51,660 nt of DNA from assembly GCA_022509125.1 (NCBI GenBank), contig JAFLTU010000014.1, forward strand, positions 1 to 51,660, given 5' to 3'. This stretch comes from Muribaculaceae bacterium. GTDB lineage: Bacteria > Bacteroidota > Bacteroidia > Bacteroidales > Muribaculaceae. The notes under the pieces were generated by a model. It saw only the letters and a list, made by a program, of their open reading frames with translations. It was not told the origin of the DNA and searched no databases. Positions 18,037 through 28,100 of the stretch are shown here, piece by piece. Within the stretch, counting starts at the first letter, position 1, and the number at the start of each line of letters is the position of its first letter. Made by a program: the position numbers and the translations under genes.

Positions 18037-20901
18037 ATGAAGGTCTTTAATAGAATAATTAAAATTTTACCCTTGAAGAAAATATCAGACCAAGTTTCTT
18101 CAATCTTGTGGGGAGCGTGCCTGTTACTCGCTCTTACAGGGTGTACCGATGAACTGGATATTGCCGCTACTGATCCCTCCCTTACAGGAGCAGACATTGA
18201 TGGCGACTGTATCGCCTTCACTTTTAGCCTCGACAAGGCTCCCGGGTCGCGTTCCGATGATTTCTCATTCGTCTCCGGGAACGATGTAACTGCCTATGAA
18301 AACTATATCGACACCCAGGATAAGCTCCGCGTTTTCTTTTTTACTGATCAGGGCGATTTCCTTTTTGGAGCAACCGACAGAGTAGTGGGTGGAGTTTCTT
18401 CTTCCGGATCAACGAGCTATTGGTATATTCGTATTCCGATGACAAAGATTGTCGATCGTGAAGGGGCCGAATATGACGTTGATAAGATAAAGGCATATCT
18501 GAAAGCAAATCCCTTCAAAATTGCAATTCTCGCAAACTGGCCTAACGAGGGTGAAAAGGTTAATCCTGCCGACTGGGACGACTCGGAAGGAACTTTATCC
18601 GGTAACGATAATCCCGCTTCTACTCTTAAAGGGCATCCTCAATGGAACTGGAGCAACTCCATTCTAAATATGGATATCAAGGACTCAAAAAACATCAGAA
18701 ATATCAACGATCTGCACCACGTCTTTAATGATGGGCATTATTCAAACAGCAATTCAAGATTTGGAGTATACAATATCTTTATGGATGATGCAAAACCCGG
18801 AGATAACCCCGGTTATTATATGGGGGAACCAACTTATTGGGTTGAAATGCGTGATGTGGTAGAAGGATGGAAGGCTGACTACTCTATTAACCCGGATGTT
18901 GCTTCATTCAACAATGAGACCACTGCAAACCAATGGATTCGTGCTAACTGGTCTCCCAACGTCTCCCTCAATCAGGAAAAGAAGATTTATCGCCATTACC
19001 AGCATATGTGGTTCCTTTGGAATTTCGATGCCGCCTTCAAAACCGGGATGGCCACCGGAAATGTTACTTACAAAATGAAAGATGGCTCCGAATCCAACAA
19101 TGGGGAAGATGCTCAAAAAGCTACGGATAATGAGGGCGATTTCATAGTGACTAAAGTAGCAGATGCCACTCATTATGTCAACAATTGGGATTGGAACGAT
19201 GGGAATGCTGGGGTCACCAATCAATTCGGCGAAGAATGGTATAAGCGAAACGGAGATATTCTATATCAATGGATGAAGAAAAGCTACAACCAGGGAGGAA
19301 CCAAGCTGGCTATCGGTCCTAAGAGAATTAGTATCGGGGAGGAGACCAACGATGTTTTCTTCAGATACATTAGTAACTCTTCCTCTCCGGCCTATTGTGT
19401 CAATGTTGATGGAAACTATGGAATCCATTTACCCGTAGTAAATCAGGCCACAGTTAACAGCACTTCAACCGGTCTTATCACTTTCCAAGCCCGGACTTCA
19501 GGAACTTTAAGAGTTAAGTGGGGCAGTCTCGATGGCTCTCCATCTTCCCTTGCGGTCCAATATGGCGACGGACGTGCCGACGCAATCATCAATAGAGTTC
19601 ATTCAGGGGTTACAAGTAAAACTCCTGTAAACTGGACAAATCCTAACGACAATCTTCAATACATAGACATCACGGTTGAAGGGAAATCCGAACCAATGTA
19701 TATTTATTGCAAGAGCGGCAAGGCTGTCGTTTATGCAGTGGAATTCATTCGTGGTCGTTATTTGTGTGACACTGACCGCGAGGGAAAAGCTCCAGGCCCT
19801 CTCCAGCCTATCCCGATGTATGGCGTCAAAAGATTTGAACCAATCGGCGATTGGCAAAGAGGAACCACCATCACTCTTGATGGTAATGTTTCTCTAATAC
19901 GGGCCCTCGCAAAAGTTGAGGTATTCATAAAAAAAGGATTCGGCAAACCACGCCATGTTTATATGCGAAATCTTAACCTGGCTGCCCGTTGTGAACCAAT
20001 GGACGTGGAGACTCCCACTGATCTGATTTGGAATGATAACCATTCTATACCTCAATATGGCCAAAACGGAGAAATCCTCAAGGACGAAAATGGGAACGAT
20101 TTATACGATAAACCCTGTGAATGGTTCGATATCCAGAGTTATGGGCCTTCTTTCAATGCCCAGGAATCTCATCAAGACTGGCTCTCTTGGTTCTATGGCT
20201 CTTGGAACTCTACTAACTGGAAAACCAACAACGATGCCACTCCTTATCGCAAAGACTTTGACCTTGGATATTATGTTCCAAATGGTGGTCACAGAGCCTG
20301 GAAAAATGACATGAAAAAGGCATCGACAAATTCTCCTCATTTTTTCAATCCTTATAATTATAGAAGCGATTTCTGTAGATTCCTCGAATCGAATGCAACA
20401 GGAGACAGCGACAATGATTTCTACCATTATATTCTATATCTCCCAGAAAAGAACATCGATGATCCTTCAGTGACAGGGAACCTCTCATCTACTCCACGTG
20501 TTCCCCATATTGAATATCGTTTCTTCCCTGAGGATGTCGATCCTGAAACGGGAGAAGTGGTTCAAAATGAGGTCTCCGGATTCGAAGACGATCGATACAG
20601 CAACACAGAATACAATCTTGACGATAACCAGAGCTACCGAATATATTTCACAAACTACGGAACCTCAGGGGATCAGTCACAAAATGTGAACTATGTTACT
20701 CCGGTTAACTTAGAAATCATGAATCAAAACCGAGACACCTATGATATGTATGAGAAAAACCGTGAAAATCTCAAGTATCACTGGCCTATCATGAGAAACC
20801 ACACATATAAATTTTATGTGGGGGGCGACGGACCTCAGAATCCCGAAATATTCGTAGAAGTCTCCGACTGGGCTCACCGTAAAGTTCTCGTTCAATGGTG
20901 A
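18037..20901 (+). CDS. Fimbrillin-like surface lipoprotein, gene B
   Basis: A 954-residue lipoprotein: signal peptide with lipobox LTGC (C36) followed by TDELD, then GSRSDD (R72). The N-terminal domain includes LRVFFFTDQGDFLF and FKIAILANWP, both typical of fimbrillin/DUF4906-like proteins. The middle has PIPMYGVKRFE, LIRALAKVEV and an ARCEPMDVETPT motif. The C-terminus has HWPIMRNHTYKFYVGG and a final FVEVSDW strand. It is a clear paralogue of the gene at 22585 along most of its length, with the region about 400-570 partly different. Starts 28 bases after gene A. Likely a pilus or adhesin component on the cell surface. Confidence 0.8.
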   Translation: MKVFNRIIKILPLKKISDQVSSILWGACLLLALTGCTDELDIAATDPSLTGADIDGDCIAFTFSLDKAPGSRSDDFSFVSGNDVTAYENYIDTQDKLRVFFFTDQGDFLFGATDRVVGGVSSSGSTSYWYIRIPMTKIVDREGAEYDVDKIKAYLKANPFKIAILANWPNEGEKVNPADWDDSEGTLSGNDNPASTLKGHPQWNWSNSILNMDIKDSKNIRNINDLHHVFNDGHYSNSNSRFGVYNIFMDDAKPGDNPGYYMGEPTYWVEMRDVVEGWKADYSINPDVASFNNETTANQWIRANWSPNVSLNQEKKIYRHYQHMWFLWNFDAAFKTGMATGNVTYKMKDGSESNNGEDAQKATDNEGDFIVTKVADATHYVNNWDWNDGNAGVTNQFGEEWYKRNGDILYQWMKKSYNQGGTKLAIGPKRISIGEETNDVFFRYISNSSSPAYCVNVDGNYGIHLPVVNQATVNSTSTGLITFQARTSGTLRVKWGSLDGSPSSLAVQYGDGRADAIINRVHSGVTSKTPVNWTNPNDNLQYIDITVEGKSEPMYIYCKSGKAVVYAVEFIRGRYLCDTDREGKAPGPLQPIPMYGVKRFEPIGDWQRGTTITLDGNVSLIRALAKVEVFIKKGFGKPRHVYMRNLNLAARCEPMDVETPTDLIWNDNHSIPQYGQNGEILKDENGNDLYDKPCEWFDIQSYGPSFNAQESHQDWLSWFYGSWNSTNWKTNNDATPYRKDFDLGYYVPNGGHRAWKNDMKKASTNSPHFFNPYNYRSDFCRFLESNATGDSDNDFYHYILYLPEKNIDDPSVTGNLSSTPRVPHIEYRFFPEDVDPETGEVVQNEVSGFEDDRYSNTEYNLDDNQSYRIYFTNYGTSGDQSQNVNYVTPVNLEIMNQNRDTYDMYEKNRENLKYHWPIMRNHTYKFYVGGDGPQNPEIFVEVSDWAHRKVLVQW

Positions 20902-20979
20902 TTTTTATATATCACTTTTTGAGAACCAAATAATTCGGAGACCCCTAAAAAATAAAACCATAAACTATAAAGCAACCTG

Positions 20980-22554
20980 ATGTCTAAGCTAAAGACCCAC
21001 ATAAATCTCCTTCTCTCCGGCATTTTTCTGATTTGTGCCTCTGCTTGCCAAGAAAAGGATGCCCCCATTGAATCTTCTGACGATTTAGTGCCGGAGGGTA
21101 TGGAAAAAATCACATTCCTGCTCCCAAAATTTGAAGGAGGAGCAGGTCTGTTCCGTTCCCGTGCTTTCGATCCGGAAGAAGAGGGATATATGACCAATCT
21201 TTATATTATTGCCGTCAAATATAAAGAGTATGTTTATGACAGCAACGGTGATTTTGTGCAAGCAAATGACGTTACGCCTCATCGCGTTTACGCATTTTCT
21301 CTCGATCCGGTTGGTGAGGATTTTAAACTTAGCGACGATAAAAACCACGATGGTCAATACGGTCCACTTGGATCTAACTCAGAGGAATTAGATTATAGAT
21401 CATTCAACGTCACACTTTATCCCGGTGAATATAGATTCGGCATCGTGGCGAATGTCGATCTTTATCTTGAACGTGCCACTAAGATTTCTGAATTCACCCG
21501 GGAAGAGCAACTTGACGAAATAGTATTGAATTTCTCCGAGGCTACACCTCTTGCTCCTCCTCATTTACCGATGGCATGCCTTCCGACTGAAATCAAATAT
21601 AGTTCATACAGTAAGGATAACAAATCATTTGGCCCTATCCAAGCCGTGTCAGATGCAAAGGATTATTTGGTGGAAATACATAAGGATGCATCCCCCAGGA
21701 TATTCGCTGATATGAAGTTCCTATGCTCAAAGGTGAGATATACAATCCTCTTTGATAAGACAGCGAATGGCATTTCCAAGGCTTTTGGAACTTCCTGGAT
21801 TCGTTTCAACGTCGACGACCAGAATAAACCATACGCTACAAATATCAGACGTCAGACTCAGTTATTCAAAGGGCATTCATCAGATGTTTATGACGAAAAC
21901 CTCGACCCCATCATCCCTCATTATGACAACACTTTACCTTCAGGAAGATGGACTATGAATATAGGTCGTTACTTTTGGTCAGGACCTGAATGGAGCGAGG
22001 ATCCAAATTGGATGAATAGTGGTGAGTCTCACGGAACGGAGGAAGCGAGATATCCCTTAACTCCTGATTCTCGTCTTGACGAGTGGGAGGGTTCAACCTC
22101 TGAATGGATTCCCATGGAGCAGAAAGTATGGCAAGGTATAGTATATCTCCCTGAAAACAATGGATCAAACATAGAAAATTCCGGAATTGAGATTCCTAAA
22201 ACTATCCTCAACTTCCCTTACCATACACGTGAAAATTCTTTGGATGATACTCCGGAAGTGGAGTCAAATGTTCCTAAGACAATAACTCTTTTTGCTGACG
22301 GGGATCAGAAATTTGAAGGCACCACAAATACAGGCAGCTATTTACAGACTGAAAACGGTGCATTCACTGGCCTCGAAAGAGGTTATTTCTACGATGTCGT
22401 GGCCCAAGTCACAGAACCTGACGTGGATGAAATGCAAGTCAGAATATTTGTCTCTATAATACATTGGCATGATATTGAACAAGTGATCCCAAGCGAAGAT
22501 TCCCTCCACCAGACTCCTCAAGGTCACGAAGGTGAGGAAGAACCGGGGCAATAA
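20980..22554 (+). CDS. Fimbrillin-like surface lipoprotein, gene C
   Basis: A 524-residue lipoprotein with lipobox ASAC (C23) followed by QEKD and then LFRSRAFD (R59, R61). It has an N-terminal beta domain (LYIIAVKYKEYV, LYPGEYRFGIVANVDLYL) and a second domain with FADMKFLCSKVRYTILFD and KVWQGIVYLPEN. It closes with VRIFVSIIHWHDI. It is the short paralogue of the first ~440 residues of the gene at 25124. The pattern fits an Mfa2/FimB-like anchor or accessory subunit, but this is inference. It lies 78 bases after gene B. Confidence 0.78.
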   Translation: MSKLKTHINLLLSGIFLICASACQEKDAPIESSDDLVPEGMEKITFLLPKFEGGAGLFRSRAFDPEEEGYMTNLYIIAVKYKEYVYDSNGDFVQANDVTPHRVYAFSLDPVGEDFKLSDDKNHDGQYGPLGSNSEELDYRSFNVTLYPGEYRFGIVANVDLYLERATKISEFTREEQLDEIVLNFSEATPLAPPHLPMACLPTEIKYSSYSKDNKSFGPIQAVSDAKDYLVEIHKDASPRIFADMKFLCSKVRYTILFDKTANGISKAFGTSWIRFNVDDQNKPYATNIRRQTQLFKGHSSDVYDENLDPIIPHYDNTLPSGRWTMNIGRYFWSGPEWSEDPNWMNSGESHGTEEARYPLTPDSRLDEWEGSTSEWIPMEQKVWQGIVYLPENNGSNIENSGIEIPKTILNFPYHTRENSLDDTPEVESNVPKTITLFADGDQKFEGTTNTGSYLQTENGAFTGLERGYFYDVVAQVTEPDVDEMQVRIFVSIIHWHDIEQVIPSEDSLHQTPQGHEGEEEPGQ

Positions 22555-22584
22555 TCTAATCTTAAGCATTACAAAAAGGAAGAT

Positions 22585-25107
22585 ATGTATTTCCATATAA
22601 AAGACAAATTTGAATCTTTTTTCCAGACTATCCCGACTCTTTCATTTGGAAAGATAGTAAAAGGTTTTGTTATTTCAGGACTACTCCTTTCCCTATCATC
22701 ATGTGAAGATAAAGATCTTGGTTATCCTGATGATAATGACTTATCTTTTTCTGAATCTATCTCTGAAGGTCTCACTTTTGCAGTTAATCTTGCAAAGGAA
22801 CAGGGGACACGGGCTGAAGACGAAATTGATGATTATGTCGACATCAACAACCGTTTCCAGGTTCTCGTATTTTCTCAAAACGGAGATTTCCTTTTCGAGT
22901 CTATAAATCGGGTTGTCCAACCAAGTGGAGATATAGATGGACAATGGTATGTTACAATACCTTTCGACAAAGAAATAAAAGACCGGGGTGGAAATACCTT
23001 CTCATTGAGTCTTATAAAAAGTCAATTGGAAAAGGAAGGATTCAAGATTGCTGTTCTCGCCAACTGGCCTGGAAATGCCAACAACCCCAAGGTTAATTGG
23101 GGTTGGAGCGATAGTAAGCTTAACCCAAATGCTTCGTCAATTAAGAATATAAACGATCTGCATCACATTGAGGCCGATACCTATTATTCAAGTACATCAA
23201 AATATGATAGCAGCGTAACAGATGACGGAGTGATTAATTCTCGTAAACAAGCATACGATTTCATTCTTGACGGAGACAATAGGATGGGAGTGAATACCGA
23301 CTGGGTGAAGATGAGTTCAGACGATTATGTCAGAAAAGGAAATGAAGACACCAGATGGACTGCCGACCGATGGATCAGAAATAATTGGGATCCAAGTAAA
23401 GACAAGGATGTGACTCCGGATGGAAACGAAGCTAATAGAATAAAGGGATATTACACTAAACTTTGGCAATATTGGAACTTCTCTGTCAGTATGGACAAAC
23501 CTGATGAATCCATTCAATATCCAAAAATTTGGACTTTAGAAGATAAAAATTTGGATCAAGAAGACAATATATATAAAAATTGGGATAAAGAATGGCAAGG
23601 AAGAAATGGTGATGAATTCAAAAAACTTTTTGATAATAAAAACCACCTCTCCAATCTTGAAACAGACAGCGATATCGATGGCCTTATTATTGATCTAAAA
23701 AGAAAGGATTTAGAAGAAAAAGGTCAATTCCAAATTTATAAACAAAATGGATTGTATGGTATAGTATTGTCTGAGACTGACGCTTTTGAATACACCGATA
23801 AGAAAAATGAGAATAGTACAGACTTTGACGCAAAACCGAGAATAAAACATTCAAGTAATGATGCTCATGGGTTCATCCAGTTCAAAGCTTATGGCACAGG
23901 CACTTTCAGAATTAAATATATGAATGGCCTTACCAAAGGCACTGAGTCACGCCTTGTGGTTCAAAGAACATCGAATAATGTGAGAGACTGGAGTGTAAAA
24001 GACGTTGATTCTCCTACTGTTTATACTAATAATATAAATATAACAGAAGACCCGGAAGAAATTACAATTTTCTGTCAGAAAGGTAAGGTTGTTATTCTTG
24101 CTATTGAATGGGTATCTAATAAATACCTATATGACTCTGATCGATCGGCTGTTATGCCTGACAGGGAAAACCAGCCTATTCCTATGTATGGCGTTCAAAA
24201 CTATAATAAAATAGATAACTGGACTTCCGGAGCGCTTATTAACCTCTCGCAAAATATTTATCTTATTCGGTCAGTAGCTAAAGTAGAACTTTACTTGCCT
24301 AAACAGGCCTCTTTCGTAAATATGAGGAGTATGAATCGCAAGGCTCGTTGTGAACCGATGGATGTGGAAACCCCCACTTTGCAAGGGTGGACTAAGTTTA
24401 CCGGCCAGTCTTATCATACATCAGCTAATTGCGAATGGTTTGACATTCAGAAATATGGCCCTCTTTATGGCACTACCGAAAATTTCAAAGATTGGTATTC
24501 TTGGTTTTATGGGGCTTGGAAATATAAGTATAACACTTCCTCAAAGAAAAATGAAGAGAGAAACCCATCTGCCGGGGATTGGGCATGGGGATTCTCTGGA
24601 ATAAATGTCCCGACAATTTCTTCTCTGAATGGGAAGGGAATTGAAACTTATCCCAGAATATTTAACCCCGATGTTGAAAGATCGGATTTTTGTGAAATGT
24701 ATTATGCAGGTGAGGCCGAAGGTTATCATAAATATGTTGTTTATATGCCCGACAAAGGTATAGACGATCCTAACAATGCAGGAAAAGTTTCTGATACCCC
24801 AAAAGTGCCGCATATTGAATATCGCTACAATTACGATGATTGTTTCCTCGATGATAATAATTGCTTAAGAATTTATTTCACCGATTATGTGGGCAATATA
24901 ACTGATAAAAATCCAAATATCGGGAATGTCCTCGACACTGGATTCAGCGATTATGAGGAAAATAAAGACAATCTTAAATATCATTGGCCTATTATGAGAA
25001 ACCACAGATATAAATTTTATGTCGGTGGCACATATGAATCGCAAGAAATCTACGTTAAAGTTTCTGAATGGGGCAACCCGGCTGAAGCTAAAAGGGAAGA
25101 ATGGTAA
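22585..25107 (+). CDS. Fimbrillin-like surface lipoprotein, gene B' (paralogue of B)
   Basis: An 840-residue lipoprotein: lipobox LSSC (C40) followed by EDKD, then EQGTRAED (R76). It shares with gene B the motifs FKIAVLANWPG, INDLHHIE, PIPMYGVQNYN, LIRSVAKVEL, ARCEPMDVETPT, CEWFDIQKYGP, SWFYGAWK, VPHIEYR and HWPIMRNHRYKFYVGG, in the same order. It is about 110 residues shorter than B. Codons look more AT-rich in the middle (about 23500-24130) than in B. Sits 30 bases after gene C and 16 bases before C'. Role presumed the same as B with a different surface specificity. Confidence 0.8.
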   Translation: MYFHIKDKFESFFQTIPTLSFGKIVKGFVISGLLLSLSSCEDKDLGYPDDNDLSFSESISEGLTFAVNLAKEQGTRAEDEIDDYVDINNRFQVLVFSQNGDFLFESINRVVQPSGDIDGQWYVTIPFDKEIKDRGGNTFSLSLIKSQLEKEGFKIAVLANWPGNANNPKVNWGWSDSKLNPNASSIKNINDLHHIEADTYYSSTSKYDSSVTDDGVINSRKQAYDFILDGDNRMGVNTDWVKMSSDDYVRKGNEDTRWTADRWIRNNWDPSKDKDVTPDGNEANRIKGYYTKLWQYWNFSVSMDKPDESIQYPKIWTLEDKNLDQEDNIYKNWDKEWQGRNGDEFKKLFDNKNHLSNLETDSDIDGLIIDLKRKDLEEKGQFQIYKQNGLYGIVLSETDAFEYTDKKNENSTDFDAKPRIKHSSNDAHGFIQFKAYGTGTFRIKYMNGLTKGTESRLVVQRTSNNVRDWSVKDVDSPTVYTNNINITEDPEEITIFCQKGKVVILAIEWVSNKYLYDSDRSAVMPDRENQPIPMYGVQNYNKIDNWTSGALINLSQNIYLIRSVAKVELYLPKQASFVNMRSMNRKARCEPMDVETPTLQGWTKFTGQSYHTSANCEWFDIQKYGPLYGTTENFKDWYSWFYGAWKYKYNTSSKKNEERNPSAGDWAWGFSGINVPTISSLNGKGIETYPRIFNPDVERSDFCEMYYAGEAEGYHKYVVYMPDKGIDDPNNAGKVSDTPKVPHIEYRYNYDDCFLDDNNCLRIYFTDYVGNITDKNPNIGNVLDTGFSDYEENKDNLKYHWPIMRNHRYKFYVGGTYESQEIYVKVSEWGNPAEAKREEW

Positions 25108-25123
25108 ATAAAAACTTCTGGAA

Positions 25124-28100
25124 ATGAAATTGAAATCATATATAAAGTTTTTTATAGGTAGCCTGATCGCCTTCGGCCTACAAAGCTGTGCCGATGATCT
25201 TCATTTAAAAGTCGATAACTCCGAAGAAGATTTCACCGGTATCACTCTTTTGATTCCAGATGTGGAATCGGCAGCTGAATTCGGCGCAACTCGCACTGAT
25301 GGTTACGCCAACACTCGAGCCTACGACAAGTCGCTTGAAGGCACCTTTAACACCCTATACATTGCAGCCGTAAAAAAGGAGACAACCACTCCCATAGTAT
25401 TTCTCAAAGCTCAATCCGATGGAAAAGAAGGAGAATACGATAAATACTCCATTAAACTCGAACCGGGCTACTATAAATTCTATGTGGTTTCTAACCTAAA
25501 CCGTTATCTTATCGATGAAAGTGGCAATAGCATAACTTTTTCCGCAGCAGCCTCCGACGAGGAAACTATTAGAAGATTGATTCTTAATTTCCGGGCCGAC
25601 CGTCCTCTTGAACCGGGATTCTTGCCTATGGCCTGCATGAATGAAGATCTCAAAATCAAAAATAATAAAGAGGAAGCGGGAACAATAAATGGCGCCAATT
25701 ACATCAATATTTCTGAAGGGGCTAAGAAATATATATATGCCGACTTAAAATATCTTTGTTCTAAAGTTAGATACACAATCCTTTTTGACCATTCTAAGAC
25801 CGAATTCAACGATGGCGATTACATTGATTTTCATCGGCATATGGCTCAGGAGGCTCCGTATGTGACTAACTTAAGACATCAGACGGCAATCAATATTGGG
25901 AATATCTTCCCCGGCACTCCTGATCTAAAATTCATTCCCAAAAGTTCAGATGATGACGCCCCTTCGGCATCTTGGCCTTTATTCCTCGACAGGTATGTTT
26001 ACCCATCAGATTTCGATTTCTACGCTAATAATAATTCTGACGAAAATATAAAAAATGCTTTAGAAAACCTTCAGCAGTGGAAGGAAGAATCTGATGGAAG
26101 TTGGACAGGATCTAAATTCCTAAAAAAGAGAGTTTGGCAAGGGGTGACTTATCTTCCGGAAAACCTTCTCGAAGATAATCCCACTCTTCTTAAATTCCCT
26201 TATTCTTTCAATGGGTCGAAGGGAGGAGATTCACCTCGCGAAATCAAGCTTAAAGATTTCAATTTGAAAACATCTGACGTCAAAGAACCGGGAATCCGTA
26301 GGTCAATGATGTATGATGTTTATGCTCTCGTGAAGAAACCAGAGGCAGCAGACATGGTCGTGAATGTGCTTGTGGAGGATTGGAATCTTCAAAACCTTGT
26401 CTACCAACTTCATGGGCCTTATGAACTCGTAGTAGAGACTACTAAACTTGCAGAACTCAGTATGGAGAAAGATCAAGTCTTCTGGTTCCGAACAGATATC
26501 GATCCGTCTCAAATTGAGTTTATTTCCCCTAAAGTATCGGGCTCCCGAGAAGAAGACAATGATATGGTTGATCTTTATATAGGCAATGTAGTCAAGAAAT
26601 CCGATGGCACTTTCGCTACAAATGAAAACGGCGACTATCTTTTCCGTATCGGATTGAATCCCGACATTCCTTATAAGGTTATCGACCAATTGAACAATGG
26701 AGGATTGGAATATAAAGGAATTAATTATACCACCAAAGATATCTCTTATTTCCATTTGGTAGCGGGTAGTTTAAATAAATATATAGAAATTGAAAACCTC
26801 AATCTCGATCCATTCCTAATAGTTGATCCACAAACTATTATAATAGACACTAGGGAACTTTATACTTCCGGAGAGGACGGTGCCACTTTCCCGATTCACA
26901 TCGAGTTTAGCACAAATGTTGACTTGACGGAGTCTGATTATGCTACTCTCCAACTCTCCGTCCCTCAAGCTCTTATAGCTGCAGGGGAAACCGACGGCGA
27001 GGGCGATGGATCGCTTCGGTTCGTCAAAGGAGAGATAGAAGAAATTTTCACGCTCAATGGGGATTCATATATCTATAAGGATGTAGAGAACAAGGTGAAT
27101 GAAATTGTTCTCAAAATCAAAAATATTATTTATGGAAATCCTTTTTGGGATAAAAACCATGAATATAATCTGACCTTCACTCTTACCTTGAATCGACAGG
27201 GTAAAGAACTGAAGATAGTGAAACCTGTAGTTATCAAGGTAAAACCATTCTCAGGCACCTATGTTATCCATTTCCGGGATAATACCAAAGATTGGGAAGA
27301 GGCCCATATCTATATTTTCCAAGACTTAACCCTCCCGGCCAACATGATGGCGGAAAATGAGAGTGGCGAATTTGTGCCCTATGAACATGCAGGACGCATT
27401 GTAGGATACATTGAGCAGAATCCTACATCAGGGTTCCAATGGAACGCTGCTCTTCAATACGTCTTCACAAACAATATGAGTTTCCGCGGTTGGCATGGAA
27501 ATCATAAAGGAAGATTTGCTGAAATTAAAAATGGAGTGAGAACCTATGTTTCTGATGGAGATGACGAATATGGAGGGCCATCTATCAACGATCCATGGGC
27601 TGAGGCACATTATAATCCTATTATTCCCACCGGAGATGAGACTGAACTGACAATCGATAGTCCAACTTATGGATTTGTCATGTTTGGAGAACCTGATGAA
27701 CGTTTGGCCGACCAAACTTTCAATCACAACTACAAAGACAAAAAATTTAAGTTCTGGAACTATAATTATTCCTATAATTATACCTACATGCTTGCAGAAA
27801 ACATGGAAAGAACAGATCGGTATAATTACGATGTAAACTTCAACTACGACCATCAGACGTCAATTGAGGAACACACGGGATGGCAATGCTGGAGATGCAG
27901 TGACATGGCTCCCGACTATAACGCCAACGACAACCGGACTTTCTATCCGGGTATCGTTATGGAAAAAGAGGATGACGGATGGTGGAAATACACTCTCACA
28001 GGAGTAGCTCAACCGGGTCGTACAGTGGTGATTTTCGCTAACTGGCATCTCCCTTGGGATCCTGAAAATAAATGGTTTGACTATCGTGCTGAAGACTTCC